Source: a virus. Taken from it: a stretch of 63,343 nt of DNA. Where the stretch lies: the IMG/VR virus record IMGVR_UViG_3300012927_000007, positions 1 to 63,343 of that record. The stretch is one strand, 5' to 3'. Numbering within the stretch: the first letter of the stretch is position 1; each line of letters starts with the position of its first letter. Of the stretch, positions 45,943 to 54,198 are shown one piece after another. A program made the translations under genes and the position numbers. The notes beneath the pieces were generated by a model, which ran no database searches, was not told the origin of the DNA, and worked only from the letters and a program-made list of their open reading frames with translations.

Positions 45943-46163
45943 AGCCGCACGCACTCTACGAACCGCTCAGCCCATAAGCGCCAGTCGGTATACCCCTCAG
46001 GTACGGGCGGGGAAAATCGCGCGACAGCCGGGATAGCAATTGTGCTGTAAGCCCACTCCAGCCAGTCATCCCCTAGCAATCGCATTGGCGGCGCAGAAGT
46101 CGCTAACGTCAAATTCACCGCATCCGTCCACTGGTGCAGAGTCATCTGGCGCGGGTCGATCAC
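45939..46163 (-). CDS. hypothetical protein, 74 aa
   Basis: Small protein with many Trp (LHQWTDAVNLTLATSAPP, DDWLEWAYSTIAIPAV, DWRLWAERFVEC). GTG 46163 overlaps the previous stop (GTGA). Between a tail and an internal protein gene, so possibly a small virion or assembly protein. Confidence 0.6.
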   Translation of the reverse strand: MIDPRQMTLHQWTDAVNLTLATSAPPMRLLGDDWLEWAYSTIAIPAVARFSPPVPEGYTDWRLWAERFVECVRL

Positions 46164-47725
46164 TTGGTGTACCTCCCGTCTGTCTCCTCAACATGCGCCA
46201 GCGTATTCCCCAAGGTGTAATCCCCCCCGGGGGTGTTGCTCTCAAATTGGAACGCCAACAAACGCGCGTTCTGTTTCAGGTACGCCAGCTCCTGGTCGGT
46301 CGTGGTAATGGTCCCCGGGATAGTCACCAGCGGCGATTGGTCCTGCGTTACACGCGCGTTCGCCCGCGAGAACACGGATACTTTGAGGTCAGTTGCCGCA
46401 CTACCGATCGGGGTTAGATCAGGCTCGATCAAGCTTACCCGGTATGCCTTGTCCTTCGGGGGGTTGCGGGTAATGGGGGAAAACTCACTCGTCTTGAAAT
46501 ACGAGCGGATCGGGAATGTCGCACCAGAAGCTACTTTGTCCAGCCCCGTCTCATGCTGCCACAACGTGTACCCGGTGGAAGTCTGCACCAGATCCATGAA
46601 GTACGGCTTATTGAACACGCGCGGCGAGGTGCCCGCAGAGCGACTACCTCCACCGGTACCTGAGACCGCATCCGGCAGTGGCGTGTCGAACCATGTATTG
46701 AGATACGTGTTGAACACGATAGCCCAGTTGCATTCCGTAGCGCCAAACATCGGCGCGCACCACCAGATTTCCCCGAACGACTGCACCTTGATCGCGAATA
46801 CCTTCTGTCGCTGCGCAAAGTTCAGATTCTTGAAGAACCACTCCACATTCAAGTTGTTGGGCAACTCGCGCACGATACCGTTGAACAGTGAGAAGTGGTC
46901 CACCTCGGGCCAGTAGTAAATCCCGTCGAACTCGACAATAGATTGTGAGGACAGCACCGAGACTTCCGCCGAGATCGTGTTGAAATTGAACGGTATCCCC
47001 GCCAGCAATGCCGGGTTGTACGTCGCCACCACTAAGTCAGCCAGCGTCCAGAAGATAGCCGCAGGGCCGCCCGAGCCGTTACGCAACGGGAGGCCCTTGA
47101 CTACTTTCTGATCCGAAACGAACGCGGAGTTGAACGTCGACCCCGGGGTGATGTTGTTGATCTGCGAGATGTCGATCCGGCCATAATTGCTATACCCGAT
47201 CAGGTAAGGCGCAATCGCGACGACGCCACCACTCACGTTGGGCATACCGCTGGCGACTAACTTGCTAGTCGCAGCGGCGGGTCCGTAGAAAATCGGGGTC
47301 TCGACTGAACTGGTGATATCCACCAGATTCTGCCCCGGGCTGCCGACAATGGTCGTCTGCCCGCTGGTGGTGTCGTAGAACTGATCTAACATCCACAGGT
47401 TGTTGACGTTCGCGGTAAACCCGGAAGCCGGCGTACGGTCTGCTTGGAACCCCGGGTTGCCGAACTGATCCGACTGCACCTGCGTGCAGAAACTCTGCGA
47501 GCCTAAGTGGATGTAGTTCGTGCCGCCAAAGAAATACGCATCCATCCCCCGCACCACTTCGGGCAGTTGGGACGTGATCGATTTGTAGCCTGCGATCTTG
47601 CGTGGTAGCCCCCGTCGATTGAACCGCACCCATAGGCCGTCCTTGTACTCATCCCCTTCGAAAAGCGTGCCGTCCCGCTTGATCCCGGGTTTGGAGACGA
47701 TCTTGAAGGGCTCTGTCGTAGGCAT
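46160..47725 (-). CDS. P22 gp10-like tail/stopper protein (beta-rich), 521 aa
   Basis: Looks like a beta-propeller stabilisation or stopper protein: GLWVRFNRRGLPRKIAGYKS, EVVRGMDAYFFGGTNYIHLG at the N-terminus, repeated strand pairs (PYLIGYSNYGRIDISQ, SQSIVEFDGIYYWPEVDHFS), FNTYLNTWFDTPLPD and TGYTLWQHETG. P22 gp10 family proteins close the tail after packaging. Typical size. Next to JAB and fibre genes. The family call is from pattern only. Confidence 0.68.
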   Translation of the reverse strand: MPTTEPFKIVSKPGIKRDGTLFEGDEYKDGLWVRFNRRGLPRKIAGYKSITSQLPEVVRGMDAYFFGGTNYIHLGSQSFCTQVQSDQFGNPGFQADRTPASGFTANVNNLWMLDQFYDTTSGQTTIVGSPGQNLVDITSSVETPIFYGPAAATSKLVASGMPNVSGGVVAIAPYLIGYSNYGRIDISQINNITPGSTFNSAFVSDQKVVKGLPLRNGSGGPAAIFWTLADLVVATYNPALLAGIPFNFNTISAEVSVLSSQSIVEFDGIYYWPEVDHFSLFNGIVRELPNNLNVEWFFKNLNFAQRQKVFAIKVQSFGEIWWCAPMFGATECNWAIVFNTYLNTWFDTPLPDAVSGTGGGSRSAGTSPRVFNKPYFMDLVQTSTGYTLWQHETGLDKVASGATFPIRSYFKTSEFSPITRNPPKDKAYRVSLIEPDLTPIGSAATDLKVSVFSRANARVTQDQSPLVTIPGTITTTDQELAYLKQNARLLAFQFESNTPGGDYTLGNTLAHVEETDGRYTK

Positions 47726-48261
47726 TACGAGTCCGCCGGGGGTATCAGGGGTTGTTGGGCCATTTGCTGCGCCTTCTGCTGCAGGACCCGCAGTCGGGCC
47801 TGGATGGCCGCACTGTCAACAGGGTCGCCGGTAGCGACCTTGCGGGGAAATTTACTCCCCGGTGCGGGCATGTTTTCGGACGCGGTTTGTCCCGGCACGT
47901 ACTTGCGGATTGCGCCATCCTTCATGAATTTGATATAGCTGGGCACTTTCAACTGCGCGGCCACTTGCAGGTCATCCGGGGAGAACAGCTGCCCATCCGC
48001 ATCATTGCCCGGGTGTGTATGGTAGATGCCCGCGATCTTCCACCCCTTCTGCACCATGGCTCGCAGCGCGAAGTGGTCGTGCTGCTGCGAGGGGATCGGC
48101 GTGGTCGAGAAATACTGCCCGTTTGGATGCTGCATGAGAAGTCCAGCGGATTCCTGGTCTCCATCACTAATACCGTGGAGCGCACTCCAAGCGCTCGTGT
48201 CGAGGTCGCCCTGGCCCGTGTCGTTGGGGTCTACAGATGCGGTAGGGAGTTGATTAGGCAC
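47725..48261 (-). CDS. JAB/MPN (JAMM) metallopeptidase-like protein, 178 aa
   Basis: JAMM motif is clear: WKIAGIYHTHPGNDADGQL with H81, H83 and FSPDDLQVAA with S94 and D97; E37 in DQESAG may be the distal Glu. The core after it (KVPSYIKFMKDGAIRKYVPG) and the whole size match DUF4329/JAB-like domains. Phage JAB proteins cleave proteins or peptidoglycan-linked peptides near tail tips. The C-terminus is helical and Gln-rich. Start is GTG 48261. Confidence 0.78.
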   Translation of the reverse strand: MPNQLPTASVDPNDTGQGDLDTSAWSALHGISDGDQESAGLLMQHPNGQYFSTTPIPSQQHDHFALRAMVQKGWKIAGIYHTHPGNDADGQLFSPDDLQVAAQLKVPSYIKFMKDGAIRKYVPGQTASENMPAPGSKFPRKVATGDPVDSAAIQARLRVLQQKAQQMAQQPLIPPADS

Positions 48262-48897
48262 TCAGGTCCACCGAATCACAGCTTTGCCGACGTTGCCCGC
48301 ACCGCTGGTAGATGCCACGTTGCCGCCTACTCCACCTGCGTTGCCCGTGCCGTTTGTCCCAACTATTCCCGCCGCTCCGGCGCCCGGTGTTCCCCCAGCG
48401 CCGTTGGCTCCGGTGTTGCCTGTCGTATTGGTTACGTTGCCGCCCGAAGCGGTGCCTCCCCCGCCCAACGTAGTGCCATTGTTAACACCGCTCACGGTGG
48501 TTGAGGTCGCGGGGGCGCCGCCTTTGCCGCCGCCTGCGCTCATCGTTGTGAACGTGCCGGAGAAGGTGCCTGCAGCGATTGTTACGCCAGTACCCCCGTT
48601 GCCTTGCACTCCCGCTGTAACAGAAGCGCCCCCGGTTCCTATGGTCAGTGTGAACGTTTGGCCAGAATGTCCCGACACCGGCACCGAACTCTTGTTATAC
48701 CCGCCCGATCCGCCGCCCGCTCCGGTTCCAGAACCAGAACTGAAACCTCCGCCGCCTGCCCCAGTATCGCCGAAACCTTCCATCGTGGCCGTAGTGGCGC
48801 CCGGAGGTATCGCCGGAGACTGCGAGGTCGTAAACGTTTGCGTGAACGCAACGAACGGCGCACCAGAGGCCAGAAGTACATTGAAAATGCCAGTCAC
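48262..48897 (-). CDS. glycine-rich adhesin-like tail protein, 211 aa
   Basis: After a beta start (FVAFTQTFTTSQSPAIPPGA) residues about 45-200 are a Gly-rich segment with G-G-x-G motifs and alternating polar residues: TGAGGGGFSSGSGTGAGGG, GGTGVTIAAGTFSGT, TPGAGAAGIVGTNGTG. Such stretches form polyglycine II sandwiches in T-even-like gp38 adhesins and Gly_rich_2 tail proteins. The end VGKAVIRWT is a typical closing strand. GTG 48897 overlaps the fibre stop (GTGA). Likely the tip of the fibre encoded upstream. Confidence 0.65.
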   Translation of the reverse strand: MTGIFNVLLASGAPFVAFTQTFTTSQSPAIPPGATTATMEGFGDTGAGGGGFSSGSGTGAGGGSGGYNKSSVPVSGHSGQTFTLTIGTGGASVTAGVQGNGGTGVTIAAGTFSGTFTTMSAGGGKGGAPATSTTVSGVNNGTTLGGGGTASGGNVTNTTGNTGANGAGGTPGAGAAGIVGTNGTGNAGGVGGNVASTSGAGNVGKAVIRWT

Positions 48898-51677
48898 GAG
48901 AGGCCCGCTCCACTGATGAGCGCCACACTCGCACTGGCGAACAGCAATGTCGCGATTCCTGCGCCGGTAAGTGTGCGGCTGCCCGTTGAGGCGCCGTTGC
49001 CAGCCCACTGTAATGTCATGCCGGCGCCCTGCGCGATAGTGAGCGATGCGCCGTTGCCGATGAAAATGGACACCACGGCGCCTGCGGAAAATACTGCGTT
49101 GTTGACAGTGAATGTGAGCCCGTTTGCGGAGGCTTGCACCGACTTGCCGCGGTCTGCGGCTACGAGCGTGTAGTTGGACCCCTGCACGTTGAGCGGGGTG
49201 TCTTTGTAACCCAACTCGAACAAACTTGTGCCGTCGTTGCCAAATACGACGCCGTCCCCTCGCACCTTGAAATACGCGACAGATCCAGCTTGATTTTGGA
49301 CAAGTAGTCCATAGTCTGCGCTAGTCGTGCCGGCGTTAGCCGCGATGCCAAAAGATACCCCGGAAGTAGAAGAGCCTGTTGCCAGCAGTCCTAGTTGTCC
49401 AGCGACCCCCACTAGAGATAACGTTGTGCCGCCGCCGGGGGCGGGGATTGTCCACGCTCCATTAGTATCTATAGTGAGTCGGTTGGCCGCCGCCGTCCTA
49501 TCGAACAGATTAAATACTCCGGTCGCACTTCCGCCTGATAAAATGCTCCATATGCGGGTTCCGGTTTGTCCGTCCTGTATATCTACCCGGCCGCTGACAC
49601 CTGAACCCCCGGTGAAAAGCCCAGTGGCCACCCCCGCGACAGGACCAGTCACAGTTAAAGGTACGCCACTAGACGGTGCGTTGATTGTTACGTTGCCGGC
49701 AGTACCTATGAGCAGAGAATTGGCGCTAGGGCCCGCAAAAAATGCTCCATCACCTCGAACTAACAAATAGTTAAGAGTAACGGCTTTGTTCTGTACTTGC
49801 AGTGGAAAATCAGCACTGTTTGTGCCCGCATCGATCACCAGACCATACGACTGCCCCGTTGTAGCACTTCCGGTTATTTGAACAGCCTGGATGTTAGCTG
49901 CCCCGTTGACACTCAATGTGGCGCCGCTTGCAGGGGCGTTTATAGCAACCCCGCGGGTGCTCAATACTTTAAGTATCTGATTCCAACCCGCGTTGTATTG
50001 CCACAGCTCAGTCTGTCCGCCAGAATTTTGTAAAGTAGATGCGGTGGTGTTTGTAGTATCAAACAACTCGATATTGGGGCCGTTCGCTACTATGTTAACA
50101 GTTGACCCGGCACGAGATATCTGTATATCCGCAGCGTTACCAGTAGCACCTTGCCCGCTGGACGCTAAGATAGTTGTCGCGCCCGCGCCCCCTCCGGTAA
50201 CAGCCAACGCCGTGCCGCTGGAGGGGGTGTTTATGGTCATTCCGGTCGTACCGGCCGTAAACCCCCCGGAACCCCCCGGATTGACAACTAACTGCCCATC
50301 CCCACGCACCTGTAAATAGTTGGTGCTGGCCGCTTGGTTACGGACAAGGAATGAGATATCCGACCCATTCGTGCCCGCGTTGATGACTTGCCCGAAGCCT
50401 TGACTCGCTGTACTACTTGAAGTGACGCTTATCGCGTATGCACCGGCAACGCCCGTGACCGAAAGCGTAGTGCCACTAGCGGATGCATTGATGACCCACT
50501 GGCCCGCCGAGCTTATTACCCCACGCTGCACCCCCGCCGTGGAGATGCCAAGTACGTCCGTGCCGGCTTTATAGAAGCCCATCGTCGTGTCGGACGCGAA
50601 CGTGATGGAGGGCGCCGCAGCCGTACCATCCCCAAACGTTACGCCGCCGCCCGTGATCGCGTTGACGATGTTGAGGCCGTCACAGTACAGAATCGTACGG
50701 TTGGCCTGAGGCACAACGAACGTCGTCCCCGCACCGCCCGCCGAGATCGTCAGTGTGAAAGCGCCGGTGGTCTCGTTATCGATCCAATACTGCTGAATCG
50801 ATGCGGGCACCACGATAACGGTGTTGCCCGCCAGAGCGCCCGTGAACTTGTACGAGATGCGGTTGAGCTGCGCCCCCGCTAATATGACATTGCCCGAAGC
50901 GCCCGCAAGGCTGATGGTCACGAAGTTGAACGAAGACGCGACCGACTGACCAAAACCCAATGTGATGAGGTTCGTGCCATCACTGATCAGGACGCACGAG
51001 TCGTTCGGGTTGAAGCTCTTGCTGGAGGTCCCGTCGATGTTCCCTGCGGCAGGGGCCAACGTGAGCACCCCCGTGCCGGCGTTCTTGATGTAGCAAAACC
51101 AATCCGACCCCACGGTTGCCGGAGCTGGCGCGGTAAACGTACCCCCCGATCCGCCGGTCCACTCCACACACGCCGCGCGGTCGCTGTTCTGGATCGCATA
51201 GTTGGACCCCTGCGCATTGATGAAGATGCGCTCGTTCAGGGTCGTCGTGATAGCCTTGAGCCCGTTGCCCGCCAACGCCGCAGCGTTAGCGCTGGAGGCC
51301 CCCGCACCGTACTGGAACACCCGCCACGTGCCCGCGAGCGTCGAGTTGTCCGAGATGTAAATCTGCCATACCTGTCCGGAAGCAATAGCCGCGATCGTGG
51401 CGCCAGAGGCGTCCAGCACCGAGAAGGTATTAGCCCCAACATTGTTGAACAACGCGCAGTACCCGACCCCCACTTGGCGCGCATCCGAAAGCTGGATCGT
51501 CAAGGCTCCCACGGTCGCCGTGACGTCGATGATCTCCGCGACAGACGGCGCGGTGATGTTGGATTCCAGCGGCCAGCCCAGGATGACGTTGGCGGAAATG
51601 TTCAGCGCCAGGTACGTCGGGATCGCAGGAGCCACGACATTTCCACCGAACACCGTCTGATAAATACTGCCGGCCAT
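48894..51677 (-). CDS. tail fibre with alternating beta repeats, 927 aa
   Basis: A secreted-style beta-rich fibre: N-terminal virion-binding part (AGSIYQTVFGGNVVAPAIPT), then repeats. Type A units at about 393-465, 576-650 and 741-812 share INA/TIPAP-x-SG/GGTTLSV, then AGTN/T-S-A-D-x-x-LLVQN and YxxVRGDG. Type B units at about 479-562 and 662-740 share TINxPSSG, LFD and N-x-L-T. The order is A-B-A-B-A. The C-terminus has SNYTLVAADRGKSVQASANG and a Gly/Ala end. GAGG lies six bases before ATG 51677. Host receptor binding likely. Confidence 0.75.
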   Translation of the reverse strand: MAGSIYQTVFGGNVVAPAIPTYLALNISANVILGWPLESNITAPSVAEIIDVTATVGALTIQLSDARQVGVGYCALFNNVGANTFSVLDASGATIAAIASGQVWQIYISDNSTLAGTWRVFQYGAGASSANAAALAGNGLKAITTTLNERIFINAQGSNYAIQNSDRAACVEWTGGSGGTFTAPAPATVGSDWFCYIKNAGTGVLTLAPAAGNIDGTSSKSFNPNDSCVLISDGTNLITLGFGQSVASSFNFVTISLAGASGNVILAGAQLNRISYKFTGALAGNTVIVVPASIQQYWIDNETTGAFTLTISAGGAGTTFVVPQANRTILYCDGLNIVNAITGGGVTFGDGTAAAPSITFASDTTMGFYKAGTDVLGISTAGVQRGVISSAGQWVINASASGTTLSVTGVAGAYAISVTSSSTASQGFGQVINAGTNGSDISFLVRNQAASTNYLQVRGDGQLVVNPGGSGGFTAGTTGMTINTPSSGTALAVTGGGAGATTILASSGQGATGNAADIQISRAGSTVNIVANGPNIELFDTTNTTASTLQNSGGQTELWQYNAGWNQILKVLSTRGVAINAPASGATLSVNGAANIQAVQITGSATTGQSYGLVIDAGTNSADFPLQVQNKAVTLNYLLVRGDGAFFAGPSANSLLIGTAGNVTINAPSSGVPLTVTGPVAGVATGLFTGGSGVSGRVDIQDGQTGTRIWSILSGGSATGVFNLFDRTAAANRLTIDTNGAWTIPAPGGGTTLSLVGVAGQLGLLATGSSTSGVSFGIAANAGTTSADYGLLVQNQAGSVAYFKVRGDGVVFGNDGTSLFELGYKDTPLNVQGSNYTLVAADRGKSVQASANGLTFTVNNAVFSAGAVVSIFIGNGASLTIAQGAGMTLQWAGNGASTGSRTLTGAGIATLLFASASVALISGAGLS

Positions 51678-51678
51678 G

Positions 51679-52341
51679 TCAATCCTCGTTGCGCACGGCG
51701 GCGCGGTCTACAGAGCGCATCAAGTCTTCCTTCTCCAGAGTCGAGACCGCCTCTTCATATAGGGGTTGCCACGTCTGCATGCGCTCGTCGTTCTTCAAAA
51801 ACGGGGTGCACTCCATCAACGTGCGGTACAACAAGGTCTCCGGGGCGTAGCTGGTCCAGAAGTTCGTCTGGTTCGAACTGTCGAGGAGTTGCGGCAATCC
51901 GTAGTAGAGGATCTGCCACGGGTAGGCAATTACCGGCGTCGGCACGATGAGCCAGTGCGCGTAGTCGTAGTCCGCGTAGTACATCGGCTGCGCCGTCAAG
52001 GTGAGGTCAGGCCAGTAGCTCAAGCAGTACTCGTACTGTCGCGCAAATAGCGGTGTCGCGGAATTCTGCGCAGCGTCCGCCGGGGTCGCGATACCGAAGT
52101 TCATCGAGATCGTACGACGCCAGCCGTTCGGCTTGGTGTACACCGCGTTGCCCGCGGCTAGTGCCCCAACGATGGGGATGTTCATCCCGAGGATCTTGAG
52201 ACGCCGCGCAATCGCCCGCTCCGCGTTGTTGATCAACAGCGGGAAGAGGTTGAAAACGGTGGGGTCAGTCGTGCCGCTCCCACGTTCAAGATAGGCTTGC
52301 AAATTCGAGATCAACGAGTTGAACGTGAGAGCGACAGGCAT
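51679..52341 (-). CDS. head-tail adaptor-like protein, 220 aa
   Basis: Layout of podovirus connector/adaptor proteins: TFNSLISNLQAYLERGSGTT, INNAERAIARRLKILGMN, GWRRTISMNFGI, YCLSYWPDLTLTAQPMYYAD, YPWQILYYGLPQLLDSSNQT and TLMECTPFLKNDERMQTWQP. This N-to-C order is typical of the gp4/T7 gp11-type adaptor. It connects portal and tail. Start at ATG 52341. Confidence 0.75.
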   Translation of the reverse strand: MPVALTFNSLISNLQAYLERGSGTTDPTVFNLFPLLINNAERAIARRLKILGMNIPIVGALAAGNAVYTKPNGWRRTISMNFGIATPADAAQNSATPLFARQYEYCLSYWPDLTLTAQPMYYADYDYAHWLIVPTPVIAYPWQILYYGLPQLLDSSNQTNFWTSYAPETLLYRTLMECTPFLKNDERMQTWQPLYEEAVSTLEKEDLMRSVDRAAVRNED

Positions 52342-52551
52342 TTACGCGACCTGCGGCATATCAGGCGGCAGCGCTGCACCGTTCGGTACAGGTGCTGGGG
52401 GCGCCGGTTGCACGCGCGAGGCGGTCAGCGCAGCTTTCGCCTGCTGCACCTCGCCGATGACTTGAGCCAGGGGCATGAACTCGCCCCACAACGGGCAGCT
52501 GCGCGACATGAGCAGCGCTTCGATATTCGTCAATGTCTGAAGTGAAAGCAT
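52342..52551 (-). CDS. hypothetical protein, 69 aa
   Basis: Helical first part (SLQTLTNIEALLMSRSCPLW, AQVIGEVQQAKAALTASRV), then Pro/Ala-rich tail. ATG 52551 has GAGGACGAA just upstream; residues further 5' in the longer frame were dropped. Between holin and adaptor. Confidence 0.55.
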   Translation of the reverse strand: MLSLQTLTNIEALLMSRSCPLWGEFMPLAQVIGEVQQAKAALTASRVQPAPPAPVPNGAALPPDMPQVA

Positions 52552-52561
52552 TTCGTCCTCT

Positions 52562-53089
52562 TTACGGTTGTTTAGCGATAGATGCGATGGTTGCGTCTTT
52601 GTCGCGCGCTCCGGCAGTAGTACCGAAGTAATACGACAGCACGAGCACTGTCGCGGAATCAAAAGTCCCGAGGATGCGCCCCAGAACCACCCCATCCACG
52701 GTTTTGGGTTGTCCCCACACGATGATGAACCCCTCCAGGAGAGCCGTCAGGATGATGACGGTGTAGGCTAAAATCTGTGGAGTTCGGTCCCGCACGGACA
52801 TCTCACGCCCTCGCGCACTGGCGGTGTCCGCTGCGGCTATCCGGTCCTCCTCCACCCCGAGGTCCGCCAAGTGCGCCTGGAACGCATCGTTGGCCTCCTT
52901 CATTTTCAACATGACTTGCGGATCCCCGGAAAGAACCGCATTCTCCAACGCCTTTTGGTCGCCCTTCGGAGTACCCAACTTACTCGCGAGGAAATTACCC
53001 GCCAACCCACCCAACGGGCCGCCGAAAGCGGTTCCGATCAGGGGCGCCACGGTAGCCACCACCTGTTTGAATTCGTCCCCAAAACTCAT
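52562..53089 (-). CDS. holin (Holin_3TM-like), 175 aa
   Basis: Hydrophobic N-terminus (ATVAPLIGTAFGGPLGGLAG), a long charged helix, then two clear membrane helices (ILAYTVIILTALLEGFIIVW and SATVLVLSYYFGTTAGARDK). The ending Y-Y-F-G-T-T/S-A-G-A/S-R-D-K is typical of the 3TM holin family. Holins open the inner membrane to free the endolysin, whose gene is adjacent. Start ATG 53089 has GGGGTG upstream. Confidence 0.82.
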   Translation of the reverse strand: MSFGDEFKQVVATVAPLIGTAFGGPLGGLAGNFLASKLGTPKGDQKALENAVLSGDPQVMLKMKEANDAFQAHLADLGVEEDRIAAADTASARGREMSVRDRTPQILAYTVIILTALLEGFIIVWGQPKTVDGVVLGRILGTFDSATVLVLSYYFGTTAGARDKDATIASIAKQP

Positions 53090-53091
53090 GA

Positions 53092-53550
53092 TTACACCCC
53101 ATCCAGAAACAAAGCTTTTTCGAGTTGTCTACGCCGCAGCAGCCCCGCATTAGGCGCGCCGTTAACGTGGTCCCACGCCAGGAACTGCTCCGCGGCCGGG
53201 CCAATCTGTCCATTGTTGAGTAAATGCAGCAGGGTGGATTCCACCCATACTTCCCCCGTGCGGTGCTCCAAGACGACCGTGCCGGCGTTGTATGCAAGGC
53301 TCACCAGCGCATCAAACTGGTGCTGGGTCAGGGGGACTTTCACATCGTGGGTGACGCCGGTTTCCTCCACCGCAAGATCCCCCATGAGCCAATCCAGCGC
53401 CTTCTGTGGAGTGCACGTGGTGCTCTCCGTGACGTCGGACCCTGTGTGTCCCCACCCCGCCGTGAGTACCCCTCCGGAATCCCGGTAAGCCTTGTCGCGG
53501 TAGTTCTCAAAAAACTGGATTATTGCAATACCTAAAGGACTGGTACGCAT
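53092..53550 (-). CDS. endolysin, T4-type lysozyme (GH24), 152 aa
   Basis: Catalytic triad as in T4 lysozyme: FFENYRDKAYRDSGGVLTAG with E15, D24 and T30, and the usual GWGHTG after it. Later QHQFDALVSLAYNAGTVV and RRRQLEKALFLDG complete the fold. It cleaves peptidoglycan. No signal or SAR sequence, so release needs the holin (52562..53089). ATG 53550 has GGAGAAGG upstream. Confidence 0.93.
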   Translation of the reverse strand: MRTSPLGIAIIQFFENYRDKAYRDSGGVLTAGWGHTGSDVTESTTCTPQKALDWLMGDLAVEETGVTHDVKVPLTQHQFDALVSLAYNAGTVVLEHRTGEVWVESTLLHLLNNGQIGPAAEQFLAWDHVNGAPNAGLLRRRQLEKALFLDGV

Positions 53551-53897
53551 CACACCTTCTCCAACCGGGCCACACGATCGTTGAGCCTATCCATGGCGCC
53601 AAAATACGGATCGGCGTTTTCGTGCTTCCAATCGCGTAGATCATCAATGTCCTTTTCCGCTCTACGGAGCCTGTCCGCGTGAACCCCAAAGTCCTCCAAC
53701 TTGGTTTCTATACGCTTCAACGTGCTGGTGTTCTCCCGGTGTAGCTGCATGCGCTCTTTTTGCATGTCGTTGAACTTGCCGTCCAACTCTACCCGGGTAA
53801 TACGATTGGCCATACGACGCTCCACGGTCCACACCCACGCAAGGAGGGCGCCTGTTGGTACTAATGCTATTTCCACCCAACCGATGACTTCATCCAT
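53550..53897 (-). CDS. membrane-anchored coiled-coil protein, putative i-spanin, 115 aa
   Basis: One N-terminal membrane segment (VIGWVEIALVPTGALLAWVW) followed by a long charged coiled coil (DGKFNDMQKERMQLHRENTS, TLKRIETKLEDFGVHADRLR). This matches an inner-membrane spanin or an XhlA-like lysis protein. It lies next to lysozyme and holin. No o-spanin lipoprotein was found beside or inside it, so the call is tentative. ATG 53897 or GTG 53903. Confidence 0.5.
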   Translation of the reverse strand: MDEVIGWVEIALVPTGALLAWVWTVERRMANRITRVELDGKFNDMQKERMQLHRENTSTLKRIETKLEDFGVHADRLRRAEKDIDDLRDWKHENADPYFGAMDRLNDRVARLEKV

Positions 53898-53906
53898 CGG
53901 CACGGG

Positions 53907-54194
53907 TTAGCCGCTCTGGTTGGCGATCAACTGCTGATCCTGAGCTGCGAGGGCTGACGGTACGTTGATGCTGGTGTCGGGGCGCACGAACGGTAAGGTA
54001 ATATCCTCCGTCTCACGCGCCGGCAGGCGCCACGGGTCCAGCACGTCAAGGTCATCTTTGCAGACCATGAGGCCCGGTGAGTTTGGGTCAGAAGACAACT
54101 CACCCAAGGGAAGTTTTGCACTACATCGACCGCACAGCCCCACTCCAAGGGTGGCTTGCCCGGTGGTATCAACAAAATAAGCGGGTGACTGCAT
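53907..54194 (-). CDS. small virion-type zinc protein, 95 aa
   Basis: GLCGRCSAKLPLGELSSDPN, then LMVCKDDLDVLDPWRLPARE and a tail with LPFVRPDTSINVPSALAAQ. A similar C-x-x-C...V-C...D-P-W-R/K-L-P-A-R pattern occurs in small phage proteins next to tail genes. Function unknown. ATG 54194 directly after the preceding stop. Confidence 0.65.
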   Translation of the reverse strand: MQSPAYFVDTTGQATLGVGLCGRCSAKLPLGELSSDPNSPGLMVCKDDLDVLDPWRLPARETEDITLPFVRPDTSINVPSALAAQDQQLIANQSG

Positions 54195-54198
54195 AGCG

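Noticed and set aside
48284-48916. Long Pro-rich plus-strand frame
   Set aside because: Antisense of the glycine-rich adhesin; Pro-rich frames arise opposite Gly codons.
53550-53897. Nested o-spanin inside the i-spanin candidate
   Set aside because: Scanning the other frames showed no lipobox-bearing frame with a start; the two lipoproteins seen are in the early arm.
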